Source of the DNA: Lactifluus volemus
Lineage: Eukaryota > Basidiomycota > Agaricomycetes > Russulales > Russulaceae
Assembly (NCBI GenBank): GCA_022376515.1
Contig: WTXI01000028.1
Location: forward strand, 306,386-370,385
Reading direction: 5' to 3'
Length of the DNA: 64,000 nt
A model generated the notes under the pieces. The model had not been told where the DNA came from, made no database searches, and saw nothing but the letters and a program-made list of their open reading frames with translations. The stretch's first letter is position 1; each line of letters opens with the position of its first letter. Of the stretch, positions 46,561 through 57,288 are shown piece by piece. The position numbers and the translations under genes are program-made.

Positions 46561-46841
46561 ATGCGTCAAAAGTGTTCTATGAAGTTGAAATGTACGCTCA
46601 AAGGCACACAAAAAAGTTGGAGAGTAGATTAAGGGGGAATAAAGCAAATAGTATTGTTCCTTTTTAACTGTGGTGATTTGGATGCCTTGCAATACATATG
46701 AGCGGTGACATTCCCATGCCAGTGGCACACGTGCAGACTTTGATTGCCAGCGATGCTGAGTGAATGGGTTCGATAATTGTGATGGCCTCACACAAAGAAT
46801 ATGAAGTTGTTGGCCAATATATTGAAAATACGAGACTACTA

Positions 46842-49800
46842 CTATATGTAGTCCACATCCATGTCCATGTCATTTTCATCAAAGGTGAAATCTCCCATAT
46901 ATCTCTTTACAATACTGTCCTCTGCCTTGAGTCGCCCATCCATGTATCCAGCACGGAGCTTCTGAATACTAGCAAACCGGAGCTTAGTCATTTGCCGGCG
47001 TCGAGGATCATCGGTACGAGCGGAAAGTGAGAAAGAACGCTCGGCAATACAGGTGGTTGCAGGAATCGCCAGGTAATCGCGCGCCATCAATCGAAGAACC
47101 GGATATTCGGTCTGATGCTAAGAAAGTATATATTAGTCGTATATATGATGCGAGATATTAAACAAACTTACTCCCCACCAAGGGATCGGGTTGGGACAGT
47201 CCTCATGCTTCAAGCATGGCTGGCTAAGATAACGATCGATCTCGACAAATGGATTGTCAGTCATTGGTGCCAAGTCCGAATCAATTTCCAGGCCCTTCTT
47301 CCTCTGCTTCTTCTTGATCAACGTCTCCATCCACAAATCAGTAGATGAAAGCGCTAGAAAGGTGATCAGAATTCAAATTGGCCTCAATGAGTAAATCTAC
47401 GTTACCGGATCGTGACGGCAGCTGTTGGTCAGATATCAAGGGAACTTGTGCTGACTTCAACTGAGCCTCGTCATATTTTCGTTTATACTTTCGAAACTAA
47501 GCAAGGGGTTGATTTAATACGACACGGTTGCTCAAGATTGATCGGCCTACCTGTGATTGAAAACGCTCCATTCCCATGTCGATATACTCGTCATCCCATG
47601 CAGCACGAAGATACTCCTGCTTGAGGACAGGATCTAGAACTAATGATCATGTACCGTTAATGAGACCATCATGTGATAACTAGACTTACCATGGGCAATA
47701 AAATAGACATCTGTGTCATCCGAACGGCGATAATATTTCTCTAGCAGTTTGACACCAGCCCGAAGGGCATTGTGGACGGGCTCGTATTCGTCATCCTCAA
47801 GGAGGTCCTCCCATTTTGACATAAGATGTTCTAATGTGGGCAGGACTCTGGTGCACGTGGCCAGGCTCTCATTCGAGAGTTCGTTATGTTGAGCAGCAAC
47901 AACCTACAGAATGATCAATATTACTGTGATAATACCATGGACAGAAACAAACCTTGAGGCATCTATGTGTGAGTTGTATGAGCCTCCATTCCGGAGGCGT
48001 GAGGCAATAGTCCTGCCAAGTCTTGTTTTTGAGACGCGGAAGATCCTCATTGGCATCCGCAGTATGGCAGAAATAGTCGATTGCCTTTTACACAGCGTGA
48101 GTGATATAAGAGGTTGATCGATCATCGAGTTACCTTTTGCACTGCGAGTACCGACTCTAAGCAGTTGGAGAGGCTGCCCCACCGCGTGCGGACCCAGAGC
48201 TGGAGCTCGATTGGCTTTACACCACGAACATTGCAAGCATGGTGGAGATACTCGCGAACACCTTCGCTGGACATTCGCACTTGATTGACAAATGCCATAA
48301 CTTTCCCAAGTGTGTCACCAGGATCGTAATCGACTGTGGTGGTGGCCAGCATGGCGTCCACATCATCGGAGGAAGCGTCAACGTCCATCGAAGTGTTGAT
48401 ATCTTCGTTGTTATCCTCAACGTCTTCTCTGTCGCTCCAGCGGCTCCACCCATCATCGTCATCGTCATCGTCATCGGTATTCTCACGGGTGGTGGTTCGA
48501 CGCTTTCGTTTAGTTGTCCTGATGGACGGAGCTCCCAGGGCCTTAATGAAGTGGTACGCAGCATGGTGCATAGAATGGTCAATGCACAAGACCCGAACTT
48601 GCTTCGGGTCCAGGCGCTTCCGTTGCGGGTCGAGCATCTTGCATACCGTACGCACCGCGACGTCATTTGCGCTGACCCCATCACCGACCATCCAACCAAC
48701 CTAAATACAGAAATTAGATACTGTCATACTGTGAGCAGTAGGCAAATAGTACATACCTTTGTGTCAAGGCCGAATTTATGAATTGTTGCAACCAAATCCT
48801 CACCAATTAATTGCCCCGTGTGCCGCCCCAATGGTGAGTTGAACTCGATTAAATGGTTCTTGAGTTCCCAGAGGGAGTCGTCACCGGGAGGGGAATTGAT
48901 GAATGAAATACTGAATGAGGTGAACGGTCGACGCTTGCCACTGGACCAGCCGTCCCACACCACGGACACCTTCGACTAGATGTGCTACACACAGGTTAAT
49001 AAAGTAGAGGCGTGTTGTAAGAGTACTTACATTGATGAGATTAATCATTGTGCTTTCGAGATAGGCCACTTTGCTGTCAATGGCAGCCGCAACGGCAGTT
49101 TTCTTGGGGATATTTGCGTCACTGAGTTTGGGATTGAGATAGGATATGAAACCCCGAAAGGCAGGGCGTTCAACAAAGTGAAAAGACTGGAGATAGCTAC
49201 CGGTCAACGCTGAGTAGTGAGAGGGGAAGACAGAAGACGTACTAAATCACAAGTCACAATGAGGGCGAGCAGATGTTCTTGAATCCCATCCTTTGTGACT
49301 GGGAGACTCGGATTCTGGGACGGCTTTGCCATATTTTGGACGTAATCTCCGATGGACTGCTGCCCAGTATCACTACACGAGTTATTAGTAAACAAAGACG
49401 GGTGGGGCACTGACGACTCACGATTTGGCTGAGCCGGGTGGGACCCAGCCACGAGGAAACTTAGCAATATCCGGTGTGAAGCCGCTGCCGACACAAGTAG
49501 TCCAGTAGTCGTCGGGATGGCAGCTGATGAAAGTACAAGACAGTTAAAGGGGTGAAAGAGAATGAGAGAAAAAAAACCATACTGCCGGAGATGACGCCGT
49601 CTTGATGTAACGTTACCCACTAAAAAAGCAGTGTTTTTGGAACCGCCTTTTTCCCTGTAACGTGTTGTAAGCCACTGTTGAACGAAAAGGTAAAGGTATT
49701 TACAAGCAAAACTTGCAATACCAGCCTGTCACACCAGTTTTCTTGGTGGGATGCATGCCAGCACCGTTCTTACCGCAGAGGCGAAGGTCTTTTGTCGGAT

Positions 49801-50735
49801 CTTTAAGCTGGGTCTGCTGACCTTCGTTTTACTATTGTTGTGCGACAACAAGGTAAACGAACCTACGTTTATGTCATTTGTATTGCTGCTCAAATACTCC
49901 ATGTCATCGGAGTCCCCATCATAGCCCCCATTTTCTTTTCGTCGCTTGTAGGACTTGTTGTAGGAAGCACGGCTCTTTACCTTTCGGACTGTCTCAACAC
50001 TGGCATCATCATCAGAGTCAACAACAGTCACAGTAACATCTTTCTTCTGCAGTCATTCAAGGATCAGCCTTACTTCAATACACCACCGGCAAAGGGGCTT
50101 ACTCTGGTTTTGGGACCTTTGGGTTGTTCACCATCCTCGAAATCTGACCCAGTTGGTTCACTATCTTGGTACTGCCTTTTCTGAGTGCAAATCAGTGGTT
50201 GCTCAGACTCTGATGGTGAGTATACCCAGTCTATCTCGCTGGCATCCTTTAATGTACCGTCTTCCCGAACCGCATCACCCTCAGGTCTAGGCAAGACATT
50301 GGAAGTAACCCCCTCTTTCCGGTTGGTATCTGCATGGCAGGGAAGACTCAAGCAACACTTGGACGAGGAAAGAGAAGGTGAGTCTACCTTTATTTCGCTC
50401 ACGCAGCTCGTCTGACACCGATATTGGGTAGTCATGACCCTGGACCCGCTTTGAAGGCTGTGGCCTTTGTGAGCCTTCAACAATAAGGCTCGGGTCGGGT
50501 CGATCGTGCTCTCCACGAGCCATAAAAAAAGGTGCACGTTGAAGGCCGCACAAGAGAAGCGTTTCGCGACCAAGGCGGAGATCAAACTCAAGAGGGGAAG
50601 ACTAGGGACGAATTCGGGATTATAAGTCGGAGGTGCGTTTTCAGCTTCATCGCGGACTTCAAGTTTGACTAGCGATGTTTTATTTTTTAGTTTCCCGTTC
50701 GGCTGCTTAGTGCTTATCAAGAGGTACCCCCGCAC
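46842..50735 (-). CDS. hAT transposase (second), multi-exon
   Basis: Exons read from right to left carry a typical hAT transposase. After a variable N-terminus come FVERPAFRGFISYLNPKLSD (49150), VSVVWDGWSSGKRRPFTSFS (48970) and WMVGDGVSANDVAVRTVC with CIDHSMHHAAYHF (48690-48560). An acidic insert follows, then VRTRWGSLSNCLESVLAVQK (48200), SKWEDLLEDDEYEPVHNALR (47820) and the C-terminal dimerisation region WWG / PVLRLMARDYLAIPATTCIAERSFS (47120-47020), ending at 46842. Introns such as the one at about 48700-48755 have good signals (GTATGT, TTTAG). The first two exons (49729-50735) are assigned only by position. I found no disabling change in the core but did not verify every join. It encodes cut-and-paste transposition of its own family. 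Confidence 0.7.
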
Positions 50736-50984
50736 ACACTCACAGTAGGGATCGATTTCCGAAGGGGCACCCAGGATTTCAGTGCATACAGTGTGCTGCC
50801 GGAGGGCCGACTCTTGCTAATCGTTCATCGTGGCCGCATCCGTCCCTCCTTTCTTGGCACCTGCGCTGCCGTTGTGATATACACGACCGTGGATGGGCTC
50901 ACCCTTTGCTCTCATAAGAAGTACGTACCACTGAGTCATCACACTTACCACTCTCCGTACTCTTCTCACCTACTCCATCCTCCC
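50736..50984. other. junction between hAT gene and UFD4 remnant
   Basis: No feature is recognised. The expected right TIR of the hAT element (GGACAGTCTA type) is absent here, so that end has been lost or lies elsewhere. Confidence 0.4.
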
Positions 50985-51496
50985 TCACACAGAGCCCGCC
51001 GTACAACTTATCCCGTCACTTCTTCCACTCTTACCATCAACAAACCCATCCGCGACACAAAGGGCAAGAAACGTGCTGTCCCAGAAACCCTCTCGAAGAT
51101 GATAATCTTTCCCCCAGTGCCTCTGCTGGTCAAGTGAAGAAGATGGGGGCGGTATACCTAACGGTGTCGGAGGTCTGCCACACGGCTTTGCTGGACTCGA
51201 CAAGGGTGTGGCGATGGCCTTTTTTTTTTTTTTTTTTTGCTGACTACTGACAACTGAGCTCTTACATGTCCGGTTTCAGCTCACGCCTCGAGACGATGCT
51301 CAATAACATCAACACAAGCGCAGACCCGACCACATGAGTCGTGACGCTGCAAGAACTGAGCGAGTTGCTTAGAATCAGCACAGAGAATACCCTCACAGGC
51401 TCCTTCCAGGTTGACGCATTCGTGCGCGAACTTGTGAAGATTCTGGGTGGCAGTGGAAATGTGGCAGATGATGATGACGGCGATGACGATGATGAC

Positions 51497-52810
51497 CATT
51501 CCTTCTTGGTTTCTTACCACCATCATCGTTGTTTTTCCCACGATGTCTTACCCTCCTGTTCTCTCTCAAGAATCCTATTCCCAAGCTCTCCAGGACAGCG
51601 TAGCTAACGTCCCTGGAGCCAGGGAGGCAATTAAGGCTGCCCAGGTAGTCCTGAACGCTGTCCCTGAGAGCGTCACTGCCGGTCGCTGCCTAGGCAACGG
51701 CTCGGGCGTCTTTGAAGCGGCCCTTATCGCTGCCCATCAGTCGCCCAAGGAACCCCCCCCTCCCACTCCCTCCGTGGCCACTCTCCAGTGCCTTGAAGCG
51801 CTGCTAGACGACACTGGTCTCAATTCTCGGGAATTTTCACCTGCAAGGGTTTTTACCGAGACTCCCATTTCTCAGCCCACCTCAACGCCCCCCATGGGTA
51901 CTTTGGGTGGCGGGGCCGAGCCCCTGCCTGCAATCCGCCACTTTCCCCTGGGGAAGAAGCTCCCTGCTCGCAGGCCACTCACTGAAGATGCCGAACTAGG
52001 AATTTTCGACATCTACAACATCTTCCGTCGTCGCTGGTTCCTCTCCCAGGACCACCTCATGACTCAAATCATCTCAGCCCAAAAGGCAGAGGATGGAAAA
52101 ATTTTTTGGGTTGAGTTCACTCCCCACTTCCACACCCACCTGGTCAAGTGCGCTGTTGCGCTTGTGCCTCGCCCCATCCATAAGGTGAAAAAGGTGATGT
52201 TTGGTTTTATTTTAGAGCTTCTCAACGGGGAAGGCCCGCAAACCTTCTTCGATCTCGCAAAGGGCCCATGGCTTGCCAGCAAGGCTCAGAAGGAGAAGAA
52301 GCGACTTTCACGGCAAAGGAATCGCACATCGAGGCGAGAACGCCGAAAAGCGGCCGAAGAAGCTGTTTCAGGCAAACCACACCGGCAATGCCCGAAGTGC
52401 GGACGCAAGTTCGCCTCCCGCAAAGCTGAGAAGAGACACCGATGCCCTTTACCTTCAGAGGCGAGCGGAAAGAGTGGGAATGTGAAGGACAAGGGTAAAA
52501 CCAAAGCCGACATCCCTTCGAACAAGCCCAAGGTCCCTAGACCTCCCACCGCACCCTCCAACCCCCCTCAAACCCTCCACCTACCACTGCCCTCCAGTCC
52601 GCCAAGAGCAGGGCGCCCAAGACGGCTCTCCCCTTGCCAGGCGACTACACGGACCGCACATCCGACCGCCATTCGGCGAGGCTCAACACCGCGACAAAGA
52701 AGCGTGTTTGGAAAGAGGTGATGGACAAAGTTTCTTAGACTAGACCTGTGGTTCTGTTTAGTCCCTGACTGCGCCTTTGGCTCTGTACACCCCCCGGCGC
52801 GATATAAATT

Positions 52811-52844
<34 letters not shown>
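51497..52844 (+). mobile_element. LINE-like insertion carrying ORF1 only
   Basis: A 14-bp direct repeat ATGACGATGATGAC (51483-51496 and 52844-52857) flanks the segment, and its right end is a run of 28 A (52817-52844). These are the marks of target-primed reverse transcription. The body holds one ORF and a short 3' tail (GCGCGATATAAATTTGATTT) but no reverse transcriptase. The left repeat lies in the acid-codon stretch of the UFD4 remnant. Confidence 0.82.
51543..52721 (+). CDS. LINE ORF1-like protein with C2H2 finger
   Basis: An intact frame of about 392 aa starts MSYPPVLSQESYSQALQDSV; in-frame upstream sequence is less convincing as coding. The middle has PLTEDAELGIFDIYNIFRRR and WVEFTPHFHTHLVKCAVALV. 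A strongly basic region (KKRLSRQRNRTSRRERRKAA) and a zinc finger CPKCGRKFASRKAEKRHRC follow, then a proline/lysine-rich end. This organisation fits the nucleic-acid-binding ORF1 protein of fungal non-LTR elements, but the exact family was not recognised. It lies wholly inside the poly(A)-tailed insertion. With no ORF2 it would need another element for mobility. Confidence 0.6.
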   Translation: MSYPPVLSQESYSQALQDSVANVPGAREAIKAAQVVLNAVPESVTAGRCLGNGSGVFEAALIAAHQSPKEPPPPTPSVATLQCLEALLDDTGLNSREFSPARVFTETPISQPTSTPPMGTLGGGAEPLPAIRHFPLGKKLPARRPLTEDAELGIFDIYNIFRRRWFLSQDHLMTQIISAQKAEDGKIFWVEFTPHFHTHLVKCAVALVPRPIHKVKKVMFGFILELLNGEGPQTFFDLAKGPWLASKAQKEKKRLSRQRNRTSRRERRKAAEEAVSGKPHRQCPKCGRKFASRKAEKRHRCPLPSEASGKSGNVKDKGKTKADIPSNKPKVPRPPTAPSNPPQTLHLPLPSSPPRAGRPRRLSPCQATTRTAHPTAIRRGSTPRQRSVFGKR

Positions 52845-53049
52845 TGACGATGATGACACCCACGAGCATGATGAGGATGCTCAGCTTGCCGCCGTCCTCG
52901 CTATGAGTGGAGGTGGCCAGTACCAAGGCAACGACAATCTAGAGGCTCAAGACCTTGCCGCTCGTTGCCTCGCAAATCTCATGGAAGCCCTGCCTGGTGT
53001 TTCCCACACTGTAGTATACCATAGGGCCATCCCTGTGCTTTGTAGCAAC

Positions 53050-53493
53050 TGTTACGGATTCATCCAGACCTCTGCCTCCCTGTTGCCTCATGTTTTTCAT
53101 TTCCGTCTATATTCTCGCTTACGGACAGAGCCTCACCTTGTACGACACAGAACGGCGTGTTCTTGACTCATAGTGACTCTTATGACCTCATTAGCCTAGA
53201 ACTTCGATGACGTCGTAGTTAGACCCAGGCTCATGACATCATTACTGATGTCACTCGCCCTTTGCCCTGTACAGTATATAAGACTCTTCGACTTGTGTCC
53301 TTGCTCTCCAGCTTGGACTTCTCTCCAATACTAGCCTCTTGAACCTCCTCACAAATCCCTTTTTGATCCCCTTCTCTCTTGAAGCCCTCTAAGTGCTATA
53401 ACTTAGCTAGACCCAACTTAGACTCGCGTCTCTGTTGGTCCCTCCTGAACACTTGATCCTATCTTAGGAACTAGGAACAGCTAGTCCCTAACA
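53050..53493 (+). repeat. 5' LTR of Gypsy 1
   Basis: The 444-bp segment starts TGTTACGG and ends CCTAACA. It contains a TATATAAG box near 53276 and TGACTCA- and TGACGTC-like sites upstream. The left flank is GCAAC; the matching right duplication is not visible because the 3' end lies beyond a nested insertion. Confidence 0.8.
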
Positions 53494-53523
53494 TAAGTCC
53501 AAGCTCCCACACACCACTGAAAG

Positions 53524-53790
53524 GTGGCAGAACCCCTGGACGACCGCATTGAACATCTGGTAGAGGCGCTTGCCATCCGGGTCTCCGCGGAGAAAGAATA
53601 CTACACAGTACTCCTTCTACTCGACCTAGCTACAGGTGAAAAGAAGCAAAGGCTCCAGACGGAACTCCACGAACTTGCCCAGACCATTGAGCAAGCAGAC
53701 GAGATCCTGAGCAACAGTCTAGAAGACTACAGAAGCGAGACGATCCTATTGGAAACGCTTGACCCAGAACTAGAAAACGACGGCGCCTAG
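53524..53790 (+). CDS. short leader ORF of Gypsy 1
   Basis: The frame of 89 codons reads AEPLDDRIEHLVEALAIRVS and continues as a predicted coiled coil (KKQRLQTELHELAQTIEQAD). It opens just after the LTR but the first in-frame start is GTG, so the original ATG may be mutated. It is in a different frame from gag, which follows 55 bp later. Function is unknown; it may be the N-terminal part of Gag. Confidence 0.5.
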   Translation: MAEPLDDRIEHLVEALAIRVSAEKEYYTVLLLLDLATGEKKQRLQTELHELAQTIEQADEILSNSLEDYRSETILLETLDPELENDGA

Positions 53791-53845
53791 ATTCTCATCC
53801 CTTTGCCAGAACTGCCTCAGAAGTCAGCAGACTTGCAGTTGCAAT

Positions 53846-56800
53846 ATGAGCGCGACCCTCCTCAGAATAGAGTTCCCAGACAACGAGACACTGATCCCAG
53901 TGCCCACCCGATACAACGACGATTTACCTGCGCACGTGAAAGGCGGTATATACTGGAACCCCACAGACCGGTGTTACTGTGTCGCGCAAGAAGGAGAATC
54001 GGTTCGCGTAGAGTTCATCAACGACGTCTGGCACGCCGTACTACGTCACCACGAGATACTCAAGTCTTGCCCTGCACTCAGGCTTAACGAAGCAGCGGGA
54101 GCAGGATGGTGGCGCGAAGACGACGCCCAACACCCGAACAACCGCGCTCTCAATGCGATAAGGGAAGACAGCGAGGACGATGGAAGCACAGGGGAACCAG
54201 AACCGACGACCCCCCTGTCCACCCACTCCTACCAAGAACCACCAGCAAACACCCCAATGACCCACCTAGCAGAACAGGTGGATGCCATCACAATAGAACC
54301 AGGACCGATACAAGTCAGAGCAACCATGACTGAAGCACCAACAATTACAGCCAACCGAGCGATAAGGGGAGAAGGACCGCTTCCCCCAGTCGCCGGCCAA
54401 GGATGGGTACTCAATCAGGGAGGAGCACCGCCTCCAGGCCCGCCTCAAGGACCACCTCAAGGCCCGCCACAGGGACCGCCTCAAGGCCCGCCTCATGGAG
54501 GAGGACCCCCAGGCTGGCCCCCGGCCGGACCCCCAGGAGGCGGACTACCACAAGGACCGATGCCAGGACCAGGCTACCTCATGCATCAGGAAAACGTCAT
54601 ATTTGCTTAACGTGCTTAAAGTGTGATTAGTGTGCTTAATTTCATCATTAAGCAGGTTAAGCAAGCATTAAGAAGAATTAAGCACAAGTTAAGCAACCCT
54701 TGATTAAGCACAGTAAGCGCACCCCGTTGCTGAATTAAGACATTCTGCTTAATTAAGCTAATTAAGCAAGATCTAAGTAACATTAAGCATCTTTCACATT
54801 TTTAACTAATTTGAAATTTTCATCACAATTTGAAATTTTCAATCAATTTGAAATTTTTAATCACACAATTTTATAAGCATCAAAATTATATATTGGAGTA
54901 AAACTACAACATGAATATCTAAGACTAGTAATCTACAGGCCTTGGTGCAATAGCCCTGGGGGGGGGTGGGACTGCAGGGCCACGAGGAGGGGGTGGCAGA
55001 GGCGGAGGCGCGGGAGGCACAGGAGGAGGCGCGGGAGGCGCGGGAGGTGCGGGAGGCGCGGAAGGCGCGGGAGGTGCGAGAGGCGCGGAAGGCGCGGGAG
55101 GTGCGGGAGGCGCAGGAGGCGCGGGAGGAGGCGAGGGACAAAGGAGGAGGCACGGGGCGCGGGAAGCCCAGGAAATGCCGCGGGAGGCGCAGGAGAAGCC
55201 GCGGGAGGCGCGGGAAGCACAGGAGGTGCGGGGACGGCGGAGGAGACGGCGGAGGAGACGGAAGTGCGCAGGAGGCGCAGGAGGGGAGGTGCAGGCAGGG
55301 GAGGCAGCGGCACAGGAGGAGGCGGAGGCAGAGGTGGAGGCGAACAAAAAAAAAAACGGTCAGGAAGCGTTGGGGCGAGGTAGCGTACAACATACCGAGG
55401 AGGTGGCGCAGAAAGCGCGGCGCAGGCAGCGTGCGCCGTGGACCCCTCGCAGCCCAGTGGTTCCAGAGGATGCGATGCGGAGGCGAGGGCGTGGACGCGG
55501 CGCAGGCGCAGGAGGCAGAGGCAGAGGCAGAGGCAGAGGCAGAGGAGGGAGGAAGTAACAGTGAGACGCGTTTGCGCGGGGGAAGTCAAAAAAAAAAGAG
55601 GGGGGGGGGATGCGGTGGCAAGGAGAACGCGGGGACGCTGAGACGTGTGGCGGCGCAAAGCGGCGAGCGGTGGCGACAGAGGCCACGAAGACGGCGGGAG
55701 AAGGAGAATAGTGAGACTTGTGGCGGCGCCAGACAGTGAGCCGGCCGTGGTGGCGACAGCGGAGGGCCGAACACAGAAACGACGGCGATAGAGGGGACAG
55801 AGGGGAAGCACGAAAACGATGGACGAAAATCAACATCGTGCAAATAAGAACAAGCAAAAGATGCACGTGGTCGGTGCACGGGAACGACTTAGTGAAATTT
55901 TCATGACTTTGCATATTTTTCGGACATTAATTAAATTACATAAATTACTTCCATTTGCTTAGCATGATTAAAAGCCTCTTAAAATTCTCTTAGTTTGCTT
56001 AAACTACTTGTTTGCTTAGTGTGATTAAAGTTTGCTTAATTTTCATTATTGGTCATAATAAAATTTGCTTAGTTGTGCTGAGTGTAGATTAATGTGCTTA
56101 ATGTGCTTAACGTGCTTAAGCCAAAAAACAGAAATTTTTTATTAAGCAGAAGACAGTAATTAAGACCATTAAGCAAAGTAAGCACCATTAATTAGCGTAA
56201 GCAAATATGACGTTTTCCTGATGACTGGGAGCGCCCACCGGACGACCACCCACCATCTTTGATGGAGATAGGCAGAAGGCAGACAACTTCATGGATGAAT
56301 GGAACCTCTTCTGCCTTAACAATACCTTCAACTACGCCTTTGCCCTCCCCTACCAAAGAGTCGCCAACTGCTTGTCCTACATCAAAGGACCCAAAGTCGC
56401 CAACTGGAATAGGACCCAGGTCCAATGGCTCCACAACGTCACAACACGAAACGTGAACCCAGTCGGTTATGATAACCAATGGCTGTGGGACACTTTCGCG
56501 GATGAGTTCAGGAGCGCATTCCAGGACACGGCAGCAGAACAGAACGCGGAGCAGGGTCTCTCCAACCTTAAAATGAAGGGAGGAGAGCTGGACACCTATA
56601 TCAGCGACTTTACGGAACTCGCCAGGAAGGCAAACAGAAGTCTTCAGGACAAAGGGACCGTCATCATGTTTCGACAAGGACTCCAATCCGCACTACACAA
56701 CGCCCTCTACCATATTAACCCGGCTCCGCACACCTTCCAACAATGGACAGACGCGGCTAGAGCTGAACAAGCCAAATGGGCAGAATGGGGCGCGCATGGA

Positions 56801-57217
56801 TTCCAGGAACGTGTCAAGAAGTACAAAGAAAGCAAAGACGGCAGACGCACTTGGCAGGAACACGCCAAAAGCAGGCAGAAAGACCGACGCTCCGACGCCA
56901 TGGACGTAGACAATGTCCAGGTCAACGCCATGACAGATGCAGAAAAAGACAGCCTCATGAAGAAAGGGGCTTGCTTCTTCTGCAAAGAAACCGGACACAT
57001 GGCCAGAGTCTGTCCCAAAAAGAAGGGGAGGACGAACACCTGGAAAACTGCGCCCAAGCGCGTAGTAGCGAAGGAAGCCTCCACAACCAGCACGGAGCCA
57101 AGCGAAGAACCAGAGGAAGAAGACGACAAGAAAGACTTTCTAGGAAAAGTCAGAGGAATGACCAGAGAGCAACGAGAAGAGCTCATGGACAGCATGCTGA
57201 AAGATGAGGGTTTTTAG
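53846..57217 (+). pseudogene. Gypsy 1 gag, split by an insertion
   Basis: The left part (53846-54583) begins MSATLLRIEFPDNETLIPVP and ends in a PPQGPPQGPP repeat and GPGYLM. The right part (about 56250-57217) begins IFDGDRQKADNFMDEWNLFC, the retrotransposon Gag core, and continues through VQWLHNVTTR to the zinc knuckle CFFCKETGHMARVC and a basic/acidic tail. The two halves lie in the same frame but are separated by the 1.64-kb TTAAGCA element, which brings stops. Gag forms the RNP particle. This copy cannot make full-length Gag. Confidence 0.82.
54584..56223. mobile_element. TTAAGCA-rich CATCAG-ended element (second copy)
   Basis: The termini CATCAGGAAAACGTCATATT and the complement ending AATATGACGTTTTCCTGATG are perfectly inverted for at least 24 bp, each followed by TTGCTTA. 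TTAAGCA repeats fill both flanks (54607-54760 and 55960-56200). The centre is GC-rich (GGAGGCGCGGGAGG type) and encodes only low-complexity proline-rich frames on the - strand. A core near 55830-55910 matches the element at 44482 in reverse. No target duplication is evident on either side of the gag sequence. Confidence 0.8.
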
Positions 57218-57288
57218 GCGGCTCTAACCCACCGGCCTGGGAAAGAGCTATAGAACTGTATCGGATCGGTATTAGGACTCGAAATTCT

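Larger units (their letters stand above)
50985..53049 (+). pseudogene. UFD4: UFD4/TRIP12-type HECT ubiquitin ligase, N-terminal remnant
   Basis: Three pieces of a UFD4-like gene are readable. The first is a lysine/arginine-rich leader (KGKKRAVPET, near 51060). The second is GGGIPNGVGGLPHGFAGLDKG (51145-51210). The third is SRLETMLNNI...LQELSELLRISTENTLTGSFQ (51281-51420), FVRELVKILGG and DDDDGDDDDD. The gene resumes past a 1.35-kb insertion as AQLAAVLAMSGGGQYQGNDN and LEAQDLAARCLANLMEALPG, ending at PVLCSN where a Gypsy LTR begins at 53050. These are the start of the armadillo region of UFD4/TRIP12, an E3 of the ubiquitin-fusion-degradation pathway. It is broken by a frameshift near 51135, an in-frame TGA at 51335, the insertion and the LTR. 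Whether an intact copy exists elsewhere cannot be seen. Confidence 0.8.

Noticed and set aside
51220..51238. T-run as the poly(A) tail of a reverse insertion
   Set aside because: No flanking duplication was found; it more likely lies in an intron of the UFD4 remnant, and the LINE-like insertion is defined by other ends.
54857..55914. Proline/serine/arginine-rich ORFs of up to 292 codons
   Set aside because: Low-complexity GC-rich repeat within the TTAAGCA element; several frames are open at once, so the openness reflects composition.
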